Assembly (NCBI RefSeq): GCF_039941195.1
Contig: NZ_JBDVFA010000105.1
Location: 1 to 64,000, forward strand
DNA: 64,000 bases
Direction: 5' to 3'
DNA from: Aurantibacter_A sp039941195
Lineage (GTDB): Bacteria > Bacteroidota > Bacteroidia > Flavobacteriales > Flavobacteriaceae
Positions 44,414 to 53,080 of the stretch are shown here, piece after piece. Under the pieces are notes generated by a model. That model had not been told where the DNA came from. It searched no databases and saw only the letters and a list, made by a program, of their open reading frames with translations. A program made the translations under genes and the position numbers. How positions within the stretch are numbered: position 1 is the first letter of the stretch; every line of letters starts with the position of its first letter.

Positions 44414-45508
44414 ATGACAATTGGAGTGTTTAAAGAAACAGTTGGGAATAAGGTAGGACTTGTACCAGTTGTGGTTAAAAAGTTAATAGCCAATGGTTAC
44501 AATGTGTTAATCGAAAACGAGGCTGGACGAAATTCTTTTTTTGCGAATACCGATTTTGAGGAGGCTGGAGCAACTATTTGTACGAGGGCTGATATTTTTG
44601 AAAAGGCAAATATTTTAATCTCATTTACGGTTTTATCTGATGTAGAAATTGAACTATTAAGAAGGGATCAAATTTATATTTCTCATTTTAAACCGTTTGT
44701 TCAAAAGGATATAACTGATAAATTAAAATCACAAGATGTATGGGCTTTTAGTTTGGATATGATTCCGCGTTCATCGATAGCACAATCAATGGATGTATTG
44801 TCTTCAATGGCTTCTATTGCGGGTTACAAAGCAGTGTTGCGCGCAGCTGATTTGTTGCCACGATATTTGCAAATGATGATAACATCTGCAGGTAGTATTA
44901 AACCGGCTAAAGTTTTTGTTATCGGTGCAGGAGTAGCGGGTTTACAGGCAATCGCTACTGCTAAAAGATTGGGTGCAATTGTGGAGGCTATTGATACAAG
45001 ATTAGAAACTGAGGATGAAGTAAAAAGTCTCGGAGGAAAGTTTTTAAAAGTTGAAGGTGCAAATCAGGCAACGGATCAAGGTTATGGCGCTGAGCAAAAT
45101 CAGGAATTTATTGATAAGCAACGCCAAATGATGTTCGATGCTATTTCTAATTCAGATATCGTAATCTGCACAGCTACCGTAAGGGGAAATAAAGCTCCAG
45201 TGATTGTGACAAAAGAAATGGTTGACACCATGCGAAGAGGTTCGGTAATAGTGGACTTAGCTGCAGATGCAGGAGGAAATTGCGAATATTCGCAGAATAA
45301 TAAAACTGTAGTAACCGAAAATTATGTTCAAATTGTTGGTGATTCTGATCTTTCTGATGCTGCGGTGGTCGACGCAAGTACACTTTTTGCAAATAATGTT
45401 TTTAACTTTTTAAAGTATATAACTTCTAGTGAATTACAATTGAGAACAGATCTTGAAGAGGACGAAATTTTTACTTCTTCATGTATCGCTAGACCAACTA
45501 AAAATTAG
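44414..45508 (+). CDS. pntAA: NAD(P) transhydrogenase, alpha subunit part 1
   Basis: NAD(H)-binding domain I of proton-translocating transhydrogenase. TIGVFKET, ISHFKPFVQKD, the RAADLLPRYLQMMITSAGSIKPAKVFVIGAGVAGLQAIATAKRLGA stretch in two overlapping parts and VEGANQATDQGYG are characteristic. The start is placed at the ATG at 44414; the in-frame TTG at 44387 adds nine residues rich in Lys and Asn. It heads a three-gene operon with gaps of three and seven bases, the split form in which PntA is divided. Confidence 0.93.
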   Translation: MTIGVFKETVGNKVGLVPVVVKKLIANGYNVLIENEAGRNSFFANTDFEEAGATICTRADIFEKANILISFTVLSDVEIELLRRDQIYISHFKPFVQKDITDKLKSQDVWAFSLDMIPRSSIAQSMDVLSSMASIAGYKAVLRAADLLPRYLQMMITSAGSIKPAKVFVIGAGVAGLQAIATAKRLGAIVEAIDTRLETEDEVKSLGGKFLKVEGANQATDQGYGAEQNQEFIDKQRQMMFDAISNSDIVICTATVRGNKAPVIVTKEMVDTMRRGSVIVDLAADAGGNCEYSQNNKTVVTENYVQIVGDSDLSDAAVVDASTLFANNVFNFLKYITSSELQLRTDLEEDEIFTSSCIARPTKN

Positions 45509-45511
45509 AGA

Positions 45512-45832
45512 ATGAATTCGATTATCACATTTATAGAGCAAAATATGGAGATTATTTATCTGCTAACTTTTGCAATTTTTCTAGGTTTTGAAGTAATATC
45601 AAAAATACCAACGGTTTTACATACGCCACTAATGTCGGGTTCTAATGCTATAAGTGGTGTGGTTTTAATTGGCGCTATCTTACTTATTCGTGTTACAGAA
45701 CCCACGAATTATTTGGCTTTAATTTTGGCAACCTTAGGTATTATTTTGGGTACTATTAATTTGGTTGGGGGTTTTGCTGTTACAGGTAGAATGTTAGAAA
45801 TGTTCAATAAGAAAAAGAACAAGAAAAAATAG
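45512..45832 (+). CDS. pntAB: NAD(P) transhydrogenase, alpha subunit part 2 (membrane)
   Basis: Small membrane part of the transhydrogenase with three hydrophobic helices (LLTFAIFLGFEVI, AISGVVLIGAILLI, LIL ATLGIILGTINLVGGFAVT) and a Lys/Asn-rich C-terminal tail. The helix 2 phrase HTPLMSGSNAISG is typical of the conserved proton-channel domain. Tight coupling to both neighbours fits obligate assembly into one complex. Confidence 0.92.
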   Translation: MNSIITFIEQNMEIIYLLTFAIFLGFEVISKIPTVLHTPLMSGSNAISGVVLIGAILLIRVTEPTNYLALILATLGIILGTINLVGGFAVTGRMLEMFNKKKNKKK

Positions 45833-45839
45833 AATAATC

Positions 45840-47216
45840 ATGATAGTATTTGATATAGTATTATTCATAGCAGCGGTTTTATTAATAATTGGCTTACGTA
45901 AATTATCACATCCAGATTCTGCAAGTCGTGGAAATCTGTTAGCCGCAATTGCGTTGGCATTAGGTGTGGTTATAGCTATTTTTTATCCTTTAGAAACTCA
46001 AAATAATAATTACGGCTATATTGGTTTAGGAATTTTAGTAGGTGCTATTATTGGAATTGTTTCTGCGAAAAAGGTGGCCATGACGGAAATGCCAGAAATG
46101 GTTTCTTTATTTAATGGATTTGGTGGATTATCTGCCGGTTTAATTTCATTGGTATGGTTAATTAATAATACATCTTCGGGAACTGCTTTAGATTTAGGTG
46201 TTGTTTTGTTTAACTTATTTCTAGGTTTAGTTGCCTTTAGTGGTAGTGTGATAGCCTACGGTAAATTGAGTGGGAAACTAAAAGACGAACATCTGAAAAT
46301 TCCATTGAGTACTGTTTTAAATATTGTATTGTTAATGGTAACAATAGGAGCTATTTTTTACTTTGCTTACCTGGGTGTGCTCACTACATTGCAACTTGCT
46401 TTATTTCTTGTGTTTTCACTTTTGTATGGTGTTGTATTTGTGGCGCCAATTGGTGGAGCAGATATGCCAGTAGTTATTTCGTCTTTAAATTCATTAACAG
46501 GAATTACGGCTGCAGTATCAGGTATTATTACGGATAATAAATTGATGTTGCTTGGTGGAGTTTTAGTTGGTTCTTCCGGAATTATTTTGACGCTATTAAT
46601 GTGTAAGGCAATGAATAGGCCTTTATTGAGTGTGATATTCGGTAATTTCTCATCCGCTCAAGGTTCGGAAAATCAAGTTCATGGTAATGCTAAGGAAGTA
46701 ACACCTGCGGATTTAGCAGTACAATTGGCTTATTCGCAGCGCGTTTGTGTGGTGCCAGGCTACGGAATGGCCGTTGCACAAGCACAAAAAATAGTAAAGG
46801 AAGTAGAAGAGCTTTTGGATGAAAAAGATGTTGAATTTAAATATGCTATTCACCCTGTAGCGGGTAGAATGCCAGGCCATATGAATGTATTGTTGGCAGA
46901 AGCGGATGTTTCGTATGATAAATTATTAGATCTAGATGATGCTAATAGTTATTTAGATACCACTGATGTTGCTATTATTGTAGGTGCCAATGATGTTGTT
47001 AACCCATCGGCCTTGGATGATCCTTCTAGTAAAATTTATGGGATGCCGATTCTGAACTTGGCAAAAACTAAAAATGTTGTGGTCTTAAAAAGAAGTATGA
47101 ATCCAGGATATGCCGGTATACAAAATCCATTATTTTTTAAAGACAATACAAAAATGCTTTTTGGTGATGCCAAAAAAAGCATAGCGATTATTCTTCGTGA
47201 GTTAAAAGAGGTGTAA
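45840..47216 (+). CDS. pntB: NAD(P) transhydrogenase, beta subunit
   Basis: Carries membrane helices (residues 1-260) and the NADP(H)-binding domain III. MPEMVSLFNGFGGLSAGLIS, GGADMPVVISSLNSLTGITAA and VPGYGMAVAQAQ, with AIHPVAGRMPGHMNVLLAEADV and GANDVVNPSA near the end, are signature blocks. The enzyme couples the proton gradient to NADPH formation in the inner membrane. It is the third gene of the pnt operon. Confidence 0.95.
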   Translation: MIVFDIVLFIAAVLLIIGLRKLSHPDSASRGNLLAAIALALGVVIAIFYPLETQNNNYGYIGLGILVGAIIGIVSAKKVAMTEMPEMVSLFNGFGGLSAGLISLVWLINNTSSGTALDLGVVLFNLFLGLVAFSGSVIAYGKLSGKLKDEHLKIPLSTVLNIVLLMVTIGAIFYFAYLGVLTTLQLALFLVFSLLYGVVFVAPIGGADMPVVISSLNSLTGITAAVSGIITDNKLMLLGGVLVGSSGIILTLLMCKAMNRPLLSVIFGNFSSAQGSENQVHGNAKEVTPADLAVQLAYSQRVCVVPGYGMAVAQAQKIVKEVEELLDEKDVEFKYAIHPVAGRMPGHMNVLLAEADVSYDKLLDLDDANSYLDTTDVAIIVGANDVVNPSALDDPSSKIYGMPILNLAKTKNVVVLKRSMNPGYAGIQNPLFFKDNTKMLFGDAKKSIAIILRELKEV

Positions 47217-47339
47217 TAAAATTTTCTATAAAATTTTTAAACTTGACTAAAAAGTTAGTGAAGATATATACATATCTTTAGGAGGAATTAAAATTACCAA
47301 ACCAACCAAGTAATTATACAAATCATTTAAACTTAATAA

Positions 47340-48563
47340 ATGCCAAATAAAATTATGAGGCATTGGATACTTTTGTTTGCATTATTAGGATCCTTTGTTT
47401 GTAACGCTCAAAAAAACAACACCTACCCGAAAGCTAATGACCCGCTACATGTAAAAGTTAAGAAGTATGAGGCTTTAACTTTAGATAACCATTGGAATGA
47501 AGGAACAATTATGTTTCAAGTGTATCATCCTCCAGGAGGAAAAGATATGCCAGGTTTTGGAAGTCATTCAGATTTAATTGATGCTACTGGGGAAATGTTG
47601 GTAGCTTATTCATGTAAATATGCTATCACCAAAAAGCAGTCCGATAAAAAAATCGCAGATCAAGTATTTGAAGGAATTTTAAAGGCAGAACGAGTTACAG
47701 GGGTGCCTGGGTTACTGTCGAGAGGTTTTTATAAGACAGAAGAGCCTCAGTGGTTTGAAAAAATGTGGTATGATGAATGGCACACGTCTAGTTCCATGCC
47801 TGGTTATCGTTGGCTTGGTGATCAGAGTATTGACAAGTTAGTTTCTGTATTTCATTCATTAGGTATGTATTATGAACTTTGTGCAGACCTAGAACAAAAA
47901 GAAAAAGTTTCAGGTCTGCTCAGTCGCTTTATAGGGAAAATCGTTAATGACAATTTTCGAATAATGGATTTGGATGGTAAATTGACTCTATGGGGAAATA
48001 TGTGTCCCGATTTACCACATAACAAATTGAATTCATTAGTGGCACTTGCTGCTGTAAAGGTGGCACATCAAATTACTGGTGAAGCAAGGTTTGCATCTGC
48101 TTATAAATTATTAATTGATACGTATCATTATGACGATAGGCAGCTATTAAGTAACCATTTATATCCTGAAAATATGCGTCATATTTGGGATGATTACCAT
48201 GCGGTAAGAAGTTTATACATGGTTATGAAATATGAAAACAATCCAAAATTGCTCAATAAGTATCGGATGACTTTAAATCGACAGTGGCACGTTTGGAAGG
48301 ACATTACATTTGAATCGGAAAGTACTATTTTCTATATTATGCTTTATGATTTATTAACTAAAGAGGGGAAGATGGAGGATCCAGCTAGAATTGAGGTCTT
48401 AAAAAATATGAATGGACACGCCAGAAGAATGAGAACTTTTAAGGTACCCAATAAAGATGGAACAAAAAAGGAGATAAAAACTGAATATGATCATGCGTCA
48501 ACAGCTTTTATTAGAAACTATTGGTTTGGTAGATATTTTGGATTTATAGACCCATCTTGGTAA
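47340..48563 (+). CDS. Secreted, probably helical-toroid-type protein of unknown function
   Basis: No family is recognised. A signal peptide ends near FVCNAQ; the alternative ATG at 47355 (MRHWILLFALL) gives the same signal. The mature part is rich in amphipathic helices and aromatic motifs such as WYDEWHTSSSMPGYRWLGDQS, YYELCADLEQ and WGNMCPDLPHNK, which resemble (alpha/alpha) toroid glycosidase-like proteins. It is followed after 20 bases by a SUMF1-like secreted protein, so both probably act together outside the cytoplasm. Confidence 0.6.
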   Translation: MPNKIMRHWILLFALLGSFVCNAQKNNTYPKANDPLHVKVKKYEALTLDNHWNEGTIMFQVYHPPGGKDMPGFGSHSDLIDATGEMLVAYSCKYAITKKQSDKKIADQVFEGILKAERVTGVPGLLSRGFYKTEEPQWFEKMWYDEWHTSSSMPGYRWLGDQSIDKLVSVFHSLGMYYELCADLEQKEKVSGLLSRFIGKIVNDNFRIMDLDGKLTLWGNMCPDLPHNKLNSLVALAAVKVAHQITGEARFASAYKLLIDTYHYDDRQLLSNHLYPENMRHIWDDYHAVRSLYMVMKYENNPKLLNKYRMTLNRQWHVWKDITFESESTIFYIMLYDLLTKEGKMEDPARIEVLKNMNGHARRMRTFKVPNKDGTKKEIKTEYDHASTAFIRNYWFGRYFGFIDPSW

Positions 48564-48583
48564 TGCATAAAAGATAGAGAACT

Positions 48584-49306
48584 ATGAGAAAATGGTTAAA
48601 GAAAATTGGAACTGCTTCGATATTTAGTATTGTGACCTTAATGATAATTGCCGCGGATAATGCAGCTGAAAAAGAAATCACAGCTCCTGAGGGAATGGTA
48701 TATGTTCCAGCTGGTCCCTTTATAATGGGTAGCGATATTGATGATCCAGATTCTAGTCCGCAACATATTGCAGAGACGATTGCTTTTTATATCGATAAAT
48801 ATGAAGTTAGTAATGCGGAATATGCAACGTTCGATTCTAATTATAGCTATAATGAAGGCGATGGTGAAAGAGCGGCTACTATTAATTGGGATCAAGCAAA
48901 TGCCTATGCTAAGTCAATAGGTAAAAGATTGCCGACAGAAATAGAATGGGAAAAAGCTGCACGAGGAACGGATGGCAGAATGCTACCTTGGGGTGATTTT
49001 TATGATGATAGTTTTGTTATTTATTCGAAAAAGAATACTCGGGGACAATCTATAGCCAAACCAGCTAGTCCCTATGGCTGTTTTGATATGGCAAGTAGTG
49101 TATGGGAGTGGACTGCAGATTGGTATCAACAGTACCCAGGAAATACGCACAACATGGAAGAATATGGTGAAAAGTATAAAGTAATAAGAGGAGGCTCTAC
49201 TTTCAATAATTTTGCATGCTTCACAACCTTTCATCGCTATTATGTTCACCCTATTGATACTAGAGCTTATCCAATTGGTATGCGATTAGTTAAGGATATT
49301 GAATAG
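48584..49306 (+). CDS. Secreted SUMF1/formylglycine-generating-enzyme-like protein, probably not a classical FGE
   Basis: FGE-sulfatase fold protein of 240 residues with an N-terminal signal or anchor (residues 10-25). EGMVYVPAGPFIMGS, KYEVSNAEYATF, KRLPTEIEWEKAARG, MASSVWEWTADWY and a C-terminal R202-GGS are present. Aerobic FGE needs two Cys, roughly three and eight residues after the GGS; here N208 stands at the first place and C212 near the second, so the catalytic pair is incomplete. Other SUMF1-domain proteins have quite different roles. It is cotranscribed with the preceding toroid-like gene. Confidence 0.75.
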   Translation: MRKWLKKIGTASIFSIVTLMIIAADNAAEKEITAPEGMVYVPAGPFIMGSDIDDPDSSPQHIAETIAFYIDKYEVSNAEYATFDSNYSYNEGDGERAATINWDQANAYAKSIGKRLPTEIEWEKAARGTDGRMLPWGDFYDDSFVIYSKKNTRGQSIAKPASPYGCFDMASSVWEWTADWYQQYPGNTHNMEEYGEKYKVIRGGSTFNNFACFTTFHRYYVHPIDTRAYPIGMRLVKDIE

Positions 49307-49760
49307 GTTTGAATCTGCATCATTTAATTGTGAATGGAACACTCCATATTCATTTAAAAGCATAGGATAAATATGTAGTGCTTTTATGGTTGTCTAATTA
49401 TTTCCTTTAAATGAACATTGAATAGATTATAATTCCTGTTAAAACTTTAAGAGCAAAATTTATAAGTGTCATCAAGTACGAATTTAACACTATAGAAAAG
49501 ATAGTCTATCGCTATTGAAAAATTTACAGGCACCCGCATACATTCAAATTCATTCAATTGTTTTACGCTTTGTAACCCGATGATAAAAATGATTTAGAAA
49601 ATAATTGTTGTAGGTGTAGTTGCAAATATGGAATAGATTTATAAGCATTTTTAAAATATAGATAGTTAAACCTTCGGTCGGAGATTGAAAAAAATCAATT
49701 TTAAATGTATCTTTTTTTATTTTTCTTGGTCTACTTAATGAAACGTAAAATAATTTAGGT
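49307..49760. other. Gene-free region before the cysteine-rich mini-gene
   Basis: No ORF with support, RNA or tandem repeat is seen. The stretch is AT-rich. Its right end holds the candidate promoter for the mini-gene, and a short inverted repeat ATTGA/TCAAT surrounds the proposed -33 element. Confidence 0.5.
49685..49715 (+). promoter_or_regulatory. Candidate promoter of the cysteine-rich mini-gene
   Basis: TTG at 49685-49687 is followed after 20 bases by TATCTTTT at 49708-49715, one mismatch from TAnnTTTG. It would leave an untranslated leader of about 40 bases before the ATG at 49761. Confidence 0.35.
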
Positions 49761-49874
49761 ATGAATAATTGTAAATGCACTAATTGTGAGTGCGCTAAGT
49801 GTAATTGTAATAATTGTTTAGAAAATGGTTGTCCTTGTACTGCATGTGAATGCGTTAAGTGTAATTGTTGTTAA
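49761..49874 (+). CDS. 37-residue cysteine-rich peptide, metallothionein-like or leader peptide
   Basis: A short uninterrupted ORF with 14 Cys in 37 residues, too short for automatic calling. It contains an internal duplication: residues 4-16 and 24-36 both read CxCTxCECxKCNC, joined by a linker (NNCLENG). Codons are not rare, and the ORF sits directly upstream of a SigZ-like sigma factor gene with a hairpin between them. The pattern would bind soft metals (Zn, Cu, Cd) as a metallothionein would. Alternatively it is a Cys-codon leader whose translation controls the hairpin. I know no described family that matches. Confidence 0.72.
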   Translation: MNNCKCTNCECAKCNCNNCLENGCPCTACECVKCNCC

Positions 49875-49881
49875 ATTTATA

Positions 49882-49918
49882 AAGGTTGGTTTAATTACCA
49901 ACCTTGTTATTTATTTTT
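49882..49918 (+). terminator. Hairpin with T-rich tail between the mini-gene and the sigma gene (terminator or attenuator)
   Basis: A perfect 9-bp stem AAGGTTGGT/ACCAACCTT (49882-49890 and 49897-49905) has a six-base loop, followed by GTTATTTATTTTT. It begins seven bases after the mini-gene stop and its tail ends just before the sigma ATG at 49923. As a terminator it would limit expression of the sigma gene from the upstream promoter. Confidence 0.8.
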
Positions 49919-49922
49919 GAAT

Positions 49923-50450
49923 ATGGAAACACAAAATATCTGGAATAAATACAGTAATCAGCTCTACTTATTTATCCTTAAAAGAGTAAAAAATACCGAA
50001 GTCTCGAATGATATTTTTCAAAATACATTTTTCAAGATACATAAGAATCTTACAAAACTAAAGGACGAGGTGAAAGTGAAAGCATGGGTGTATCAAATAG
50101 CACGTAATGAAATTGCAAATCATTTTAATACGAAGTCTAATTGCGTTGAGAAGTTTGACCGAGATAATAATGTTGCTTCAGAGGAATACGAACAGATTTG
50201 TTGTTTTGATGAATTCATTAATGAGTTGCCTGAGAAGTATAAGAATGTAATTGAGCTAATATATCTGGAAGGAAAAAAACAAAAAGATGTGTCTAGAATA
50301 TTAGAAATTAGCATTGAAAATGTAAAAGTAAGAATACGAAGAGCAAAAGATATTCTTAAAGAAAGGTTTAGAGCCTGTTGTAAATATGAATTTGATAAAG
50401 GAGGGAAGTTAGTGGGTGAGGCAAATTGTTTAGTTTGTAATCACTGTTAA
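49923..50450 (+). CDS. ECF sigma factor, SigZ-like, with C-terminal cysteine cluster
   Basis: Extracytoplasmic-function sigma factor of 175 residues. The ATG at 49923 is preferred to a TTG two codons earlier. Region 2 is NQLYLFILKRVKNTEVSNDIFQ through KVKAWVYQIARNEI, and region 4 is LPEKYKNVIELIYLEGKKQKDVSRIL through VRIRRAKDILKERF. The tail holds C152-C153, C169, C172 and C175 (RACCKYEFDKGG then CLVCNHC), which resembles the ends of SigZ-type factors. No anti-sigma gene is adjacent. The Cys cluster may sense metal or redox state itself. Confidence 0.85.
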   Translation: METQNIWNKYSNQLYLFILKRVKNTEVSNDIFQNTFFKIHKNLTKLKDEVKVKAWVYQIARNEIANHFNTKSNCVEKFDRDNNVASEEYEQICCFDEFINELPEKYKNVIELIYLEGKKQKDVSRILEISIENVKVRIRRAKDILKERFRACCKYEFDKGGKLVGEANCLVCNHC

Positions 50451-50615
50451 GGATTGGTATAAAATTCACTTTTAAAAAAAAGTATAACAAATACTATATT
50501 TATTTTCAACGATTTAAAGTTTTAATATAAATTGATTTACCTTTTAAATTGATACCCTAAAAATATGCACAGGGTTATTTTTGTAGATTGTGGTTTTGCT
50601 AAAAAAATCAGCAAA

Positions 50616-51491
50616 TTATTCATGAGGTTTTTTTCCTGTTAGTATCCAATCCATAGTCATACTCCAAATAGGATCTTTAAACTTTTGTTTAAAAAAACCA
50701 AAGTGCTTTAACATAGCGGAGTTAATTGGTTTTGTGAAATGTACTCGCTCAGTTTTTGCATTTTTATATTGTTGTGCCAACCAATCTACGGTTTTGATTG
50801 GGGCAAAATTATCACCACTAAAACTTAATGAGAGTACTGGTACTTCAATATTATTAAAATAGTATTCTTCATCAGTATAAAAATGCATTAAATAATTTTT
50901 CTGTTTCCCCCATTTGGCCCACTCGTAAACCATATTCTTTGGGAGATTTTCAAAAAGGCCTAATTTTTTGGAAGGGAAATATCCAAATATAGGAGTGATT
51001 ATAGGAATTATTACATGCCAAAATAGCCACATCTTTGCAAAATGAATACCATTAAAATATTTCCAATAACCACTTTGAGAAGCTACCATTACAATTTTAT
51101 CAATGAAATTGTAATTTGGATTGAACCCTGTTATCTGTCCACCAATACTATGTGTAATAAGAATTAGTTCAGCTCTAATATTTTGTTTCTTAGCAAAAGC
51201 AACTACGGCAGCCTGATCATTTTTGCCCCAACTTTTTAAATTACAATTGTTATGTTTTAGTCGAGAAGGATTCGAATCCGATTTGCCAATGCCGTAATAA
51301 TCAAATGTGTAAACTGTAAAGCCATATTCAGCAAAATAAGTAGCAAATCTGGAGTAGAACTTTTGTAAAACACCCGTAGCGGATGATATTACAATAGTCT
51401 TATCATTACTATTTTCCGGCAAAAATTGTTGAGAAGATATTGAATAGCCATTATCAGTAGCAATATTCAAATCTTTTACCTCGATAATCAA
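50616..51491 (-). CDS. Alpha/beta hydrolase of the COG4757-like type
   Basis: Cytoplasmic or membrane-linked hydrolase without a signal peptide. FDYYGIGKSD and the nucleophile segment THSIGGQ are seen; the elbow is H-S-I-G-G rather than GxSxG, though Ser remains. Three hydrophobic stretches around WLFWHVIIPIITPIF are long for the cap and may contact membrane. The His in the KHFGFF segment would close the triad. It follows the DUF192 gene by two bases, so it belongs to the lgt transcription unit. Confidence 0.72.
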   Translation of the reverse strand: MIIEVKDLNIATDNGYSISSQQFLPENSNDKTIVISSATGVLQKFYSRFATYFAEYGFTVYTFDYYGIGKSDSNPSRLKHNNCNLKSWGKNDQAAVVAFAKKQNIRAELILITHSIGGQITGFNPNYNFIDKIVMVASQSGYWKYFNGIHFAKMWLFWHVIIPIITPIFGYFPSKKLGLFENLPKNMVYEWAKWGKQKNYLMHFYTDEEYYFNNIEVPVLSLSFSGDNFAPIKTVDWLAQQYKNAKTERVHFTKPINSAMLKHFGFFKQKFKDPIWSMTMDWILTGKKPHE

Positions 51492-51493
51492 AA

Positions 51494-51994
51494 TTATTTT
51501 TTTTGGAATTCTATTTTATCTCCTACCTCTAGTAGCCATTGTTCTGCTAAGCCAGCATTAACTTCAAGTACATATTTTATAGGCACTTTAGAAGAGAGGC
51601 CTTTTTCATTAAAGGGTTGTGCATTTTCCTGGAAACTACCGATAGTCGAGTCTGCCTTAATAAAAATAATGTCTATAGGAAATTCGGTGTTTTTCATATA
51701 AAAGGAATGCATAGCTTCATCGGGGAATATAAATAACATCCCTTGGTTGTTTTCCATGCTATGGCGATACATCAGTCCTGTTTGGGTCTCATATTCACTT
51801 TCTGCAAATTCTATATTTATGGATGTTAAAAGTGAATCTGAATCTTTTTTAAATATTTGTAGCTCCCCTTCTTTGGTAAAAGTTACGGTTTCGGTTTTAA
51901 TTAAATTTTTCGGTTTGTCTTTGCATGAACTTTGTAAAATAAGCAAAAAAATGAAACCGAAAATTATAAACTGAAAACGTTTCAAAAGCAGCAT
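51494..51994 (-). CDS. DUF192 lipoprotein
   Basis: A lipoprotein signal ends LQSSC. The mature domain matches DUF192: GEAx-type start (LTSINIEFAESEYETQTGLMYRHSM), NQGMLFIFPDEAMHSFYMKNTEFPIDIIFIKAD, then VLEVNAGLAEQWLLEVGDKIEF. Function of the family is unknown. It is cotranscribed with lgt (11-base gap) and the hydrolase. Confidence 0.88.
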   Translation of the reverse strand: MLLLKRFQFIIFGFIFLLILQSSCKDKPKNLIKTETVTFTKEGELQIFKKDSDSLLTSINIEFAESEYETQTGLMYRHSMENNQGMLFIFPDEAMHSFYMKNTEFPIDIIFIKADSTIGSFQENAQPFNEKGLSSKVPIKYVLEVNAGLAEQWLLEVGDKIEFQKK

Positions 51995-52005
51995 AATAAA
52001 TGTAT

Positions 52006-52941
52006 TTAAGCAGTTTTTTTAAGTCTAAACATAAAGTATAACCCAATAATTATAAAAGGTACACTCAGCCATTGACCAGTGGACAAAAGGCCAAGCGACT
52101 CTTCGAAACCTCCCTGGCTTTTTTTAACGTATTCAACAAAAAAGCGAATGGTCCATAGTAACACAAGAAAGGTTCCAAATAAGTATCCTGATTTTTCTTT
52201 TTTATCTGTTTTCCAGAATAAGTACCACAAAATTATGAACACGAAAACATAACAAAATGCCTCATATAATTGTGCTGGATGTCGATACGGTATTGCGGCT
52301 ACAAATTCTGAAAACTGAGGATTAGTTTCTAGCGCTTTATAGGCAGCATTTAAATTGTCTTGTTTTGTAATGCTCATAACTTTAGAAGGATGCATATCAT
52401 CTGAATCTCTAATAAACTTTGTTGCAAATACAAAGGTTTCTTCAACAGGTTTTCCATTGATTTCAGAATTGAAGAAATTACCAACTCTAATACAAACAGC
52501 ACCAATTGATACAGGAATAACTACGCGGTCTAAAATGCCAAGTAGGGTAAATTCTGGCCATTTTCGAATAAAAAGCATCATACCAATAATGATGCCTATT
52601 GCAGCACCGTGACTCGCTAGACCAGTAAATCCTGTAAATTCAAACCCGTCCGAACCTTCTCTAATAGGTAAGAGTATTTCTAATAAATGATTTTTATAAT
52701 AAGGCCAGTCATAGAAGAATACATGCCCTAAACGAGCGCCCAGCATTGTTGCAATTACGGTATGAATGAAAAGTGAATCGAGTTTTTCCATCGACTTATT
52801 CTCACTCTGAAAAATCTTTTTCATTATGGCCCATCCAAGTGCAAAAGCAGTAATCCAAAGTAAATTGTAATATTTTATTTGAAGTGGTCCAAGGGTGAAT
52901 AAAGTGTCGCTAGGATTCCACGTAATACCTAAAAAAAGCAT
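52006..52941 (-). CDS. lgt: Prolipoprotein diacylglyceryl transferase
   Basis: Inner-membrane enzyme that transfers diacylglycerol to the lipobox Cys of pre-lipoproteins, needed for all lipoproteins in this window. The signature RVGNFFNSEINGKPVE carries the conserved Arg, Asn and Glu, and ARLGHVFFYDWPYY and HPAQLYEAF are also family blocks. Seven hydrophobic helices can be counted. The 311-residue length includes a loop around HPSKVMSITKQDN. It starts the unit with DUF192 and hydrolase genes. Confidence 0.95.
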   Translation of the reverse strand: MLFLGITWNPSDTLFTLGPLQIKYYNLLWITAFALGWAIMKKIFQSENKSMEKLDSLFIHTVIATMLGARLGHVFFYDWPYYKNHLLEILLPIREGSDGFEFTGFTGLASHGAAIGIIIGMMLFIRKWPEFTLLGILDRVVIPVSIGAVCIRVGNFFNSEINGKPVEETFVFATKFIRDSDDMHPSKVMSITKQDNLNAAYKALETNPQFSEFVAAIPYRHPAQLYEAFCYVFVFIILWYLFWKTDKKEKSGYLFGTFLVLLWTIRFFVEYVKKSQGGFEESLGLLSTGQWLSVPFIIIGLYFMFRLKKTA

Positions 52942-53080
52942 AGTATTTTATTTGAAAGGCTAAGATAGAAAAATGATACTAGACCGCTTTGTTTTTACGC
53001 AATAGATAATAGACTTTAGTAATCCTCGATTACGGAATTATATGATAACCTGTACCGACCCACGGCGTTAGAACGTAAAG

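Noticed and set aside
47261..47278. Palindrome AAGATAT-ATAC-ATATCTT before the toroid-like gene
   Set aside because: Seven AT-rich base pairs occur easily by chance in this base composition; the nearby promoter spacing (27 bases) is also poor.
49550..49780. 76-codon minus-strand frame before the Cys-rich mini-gene
   Set aside because: Its sequence is AT-rich and shows no domain, and it overlaps the proposed promoter and start of the mini-gene on the other strand.
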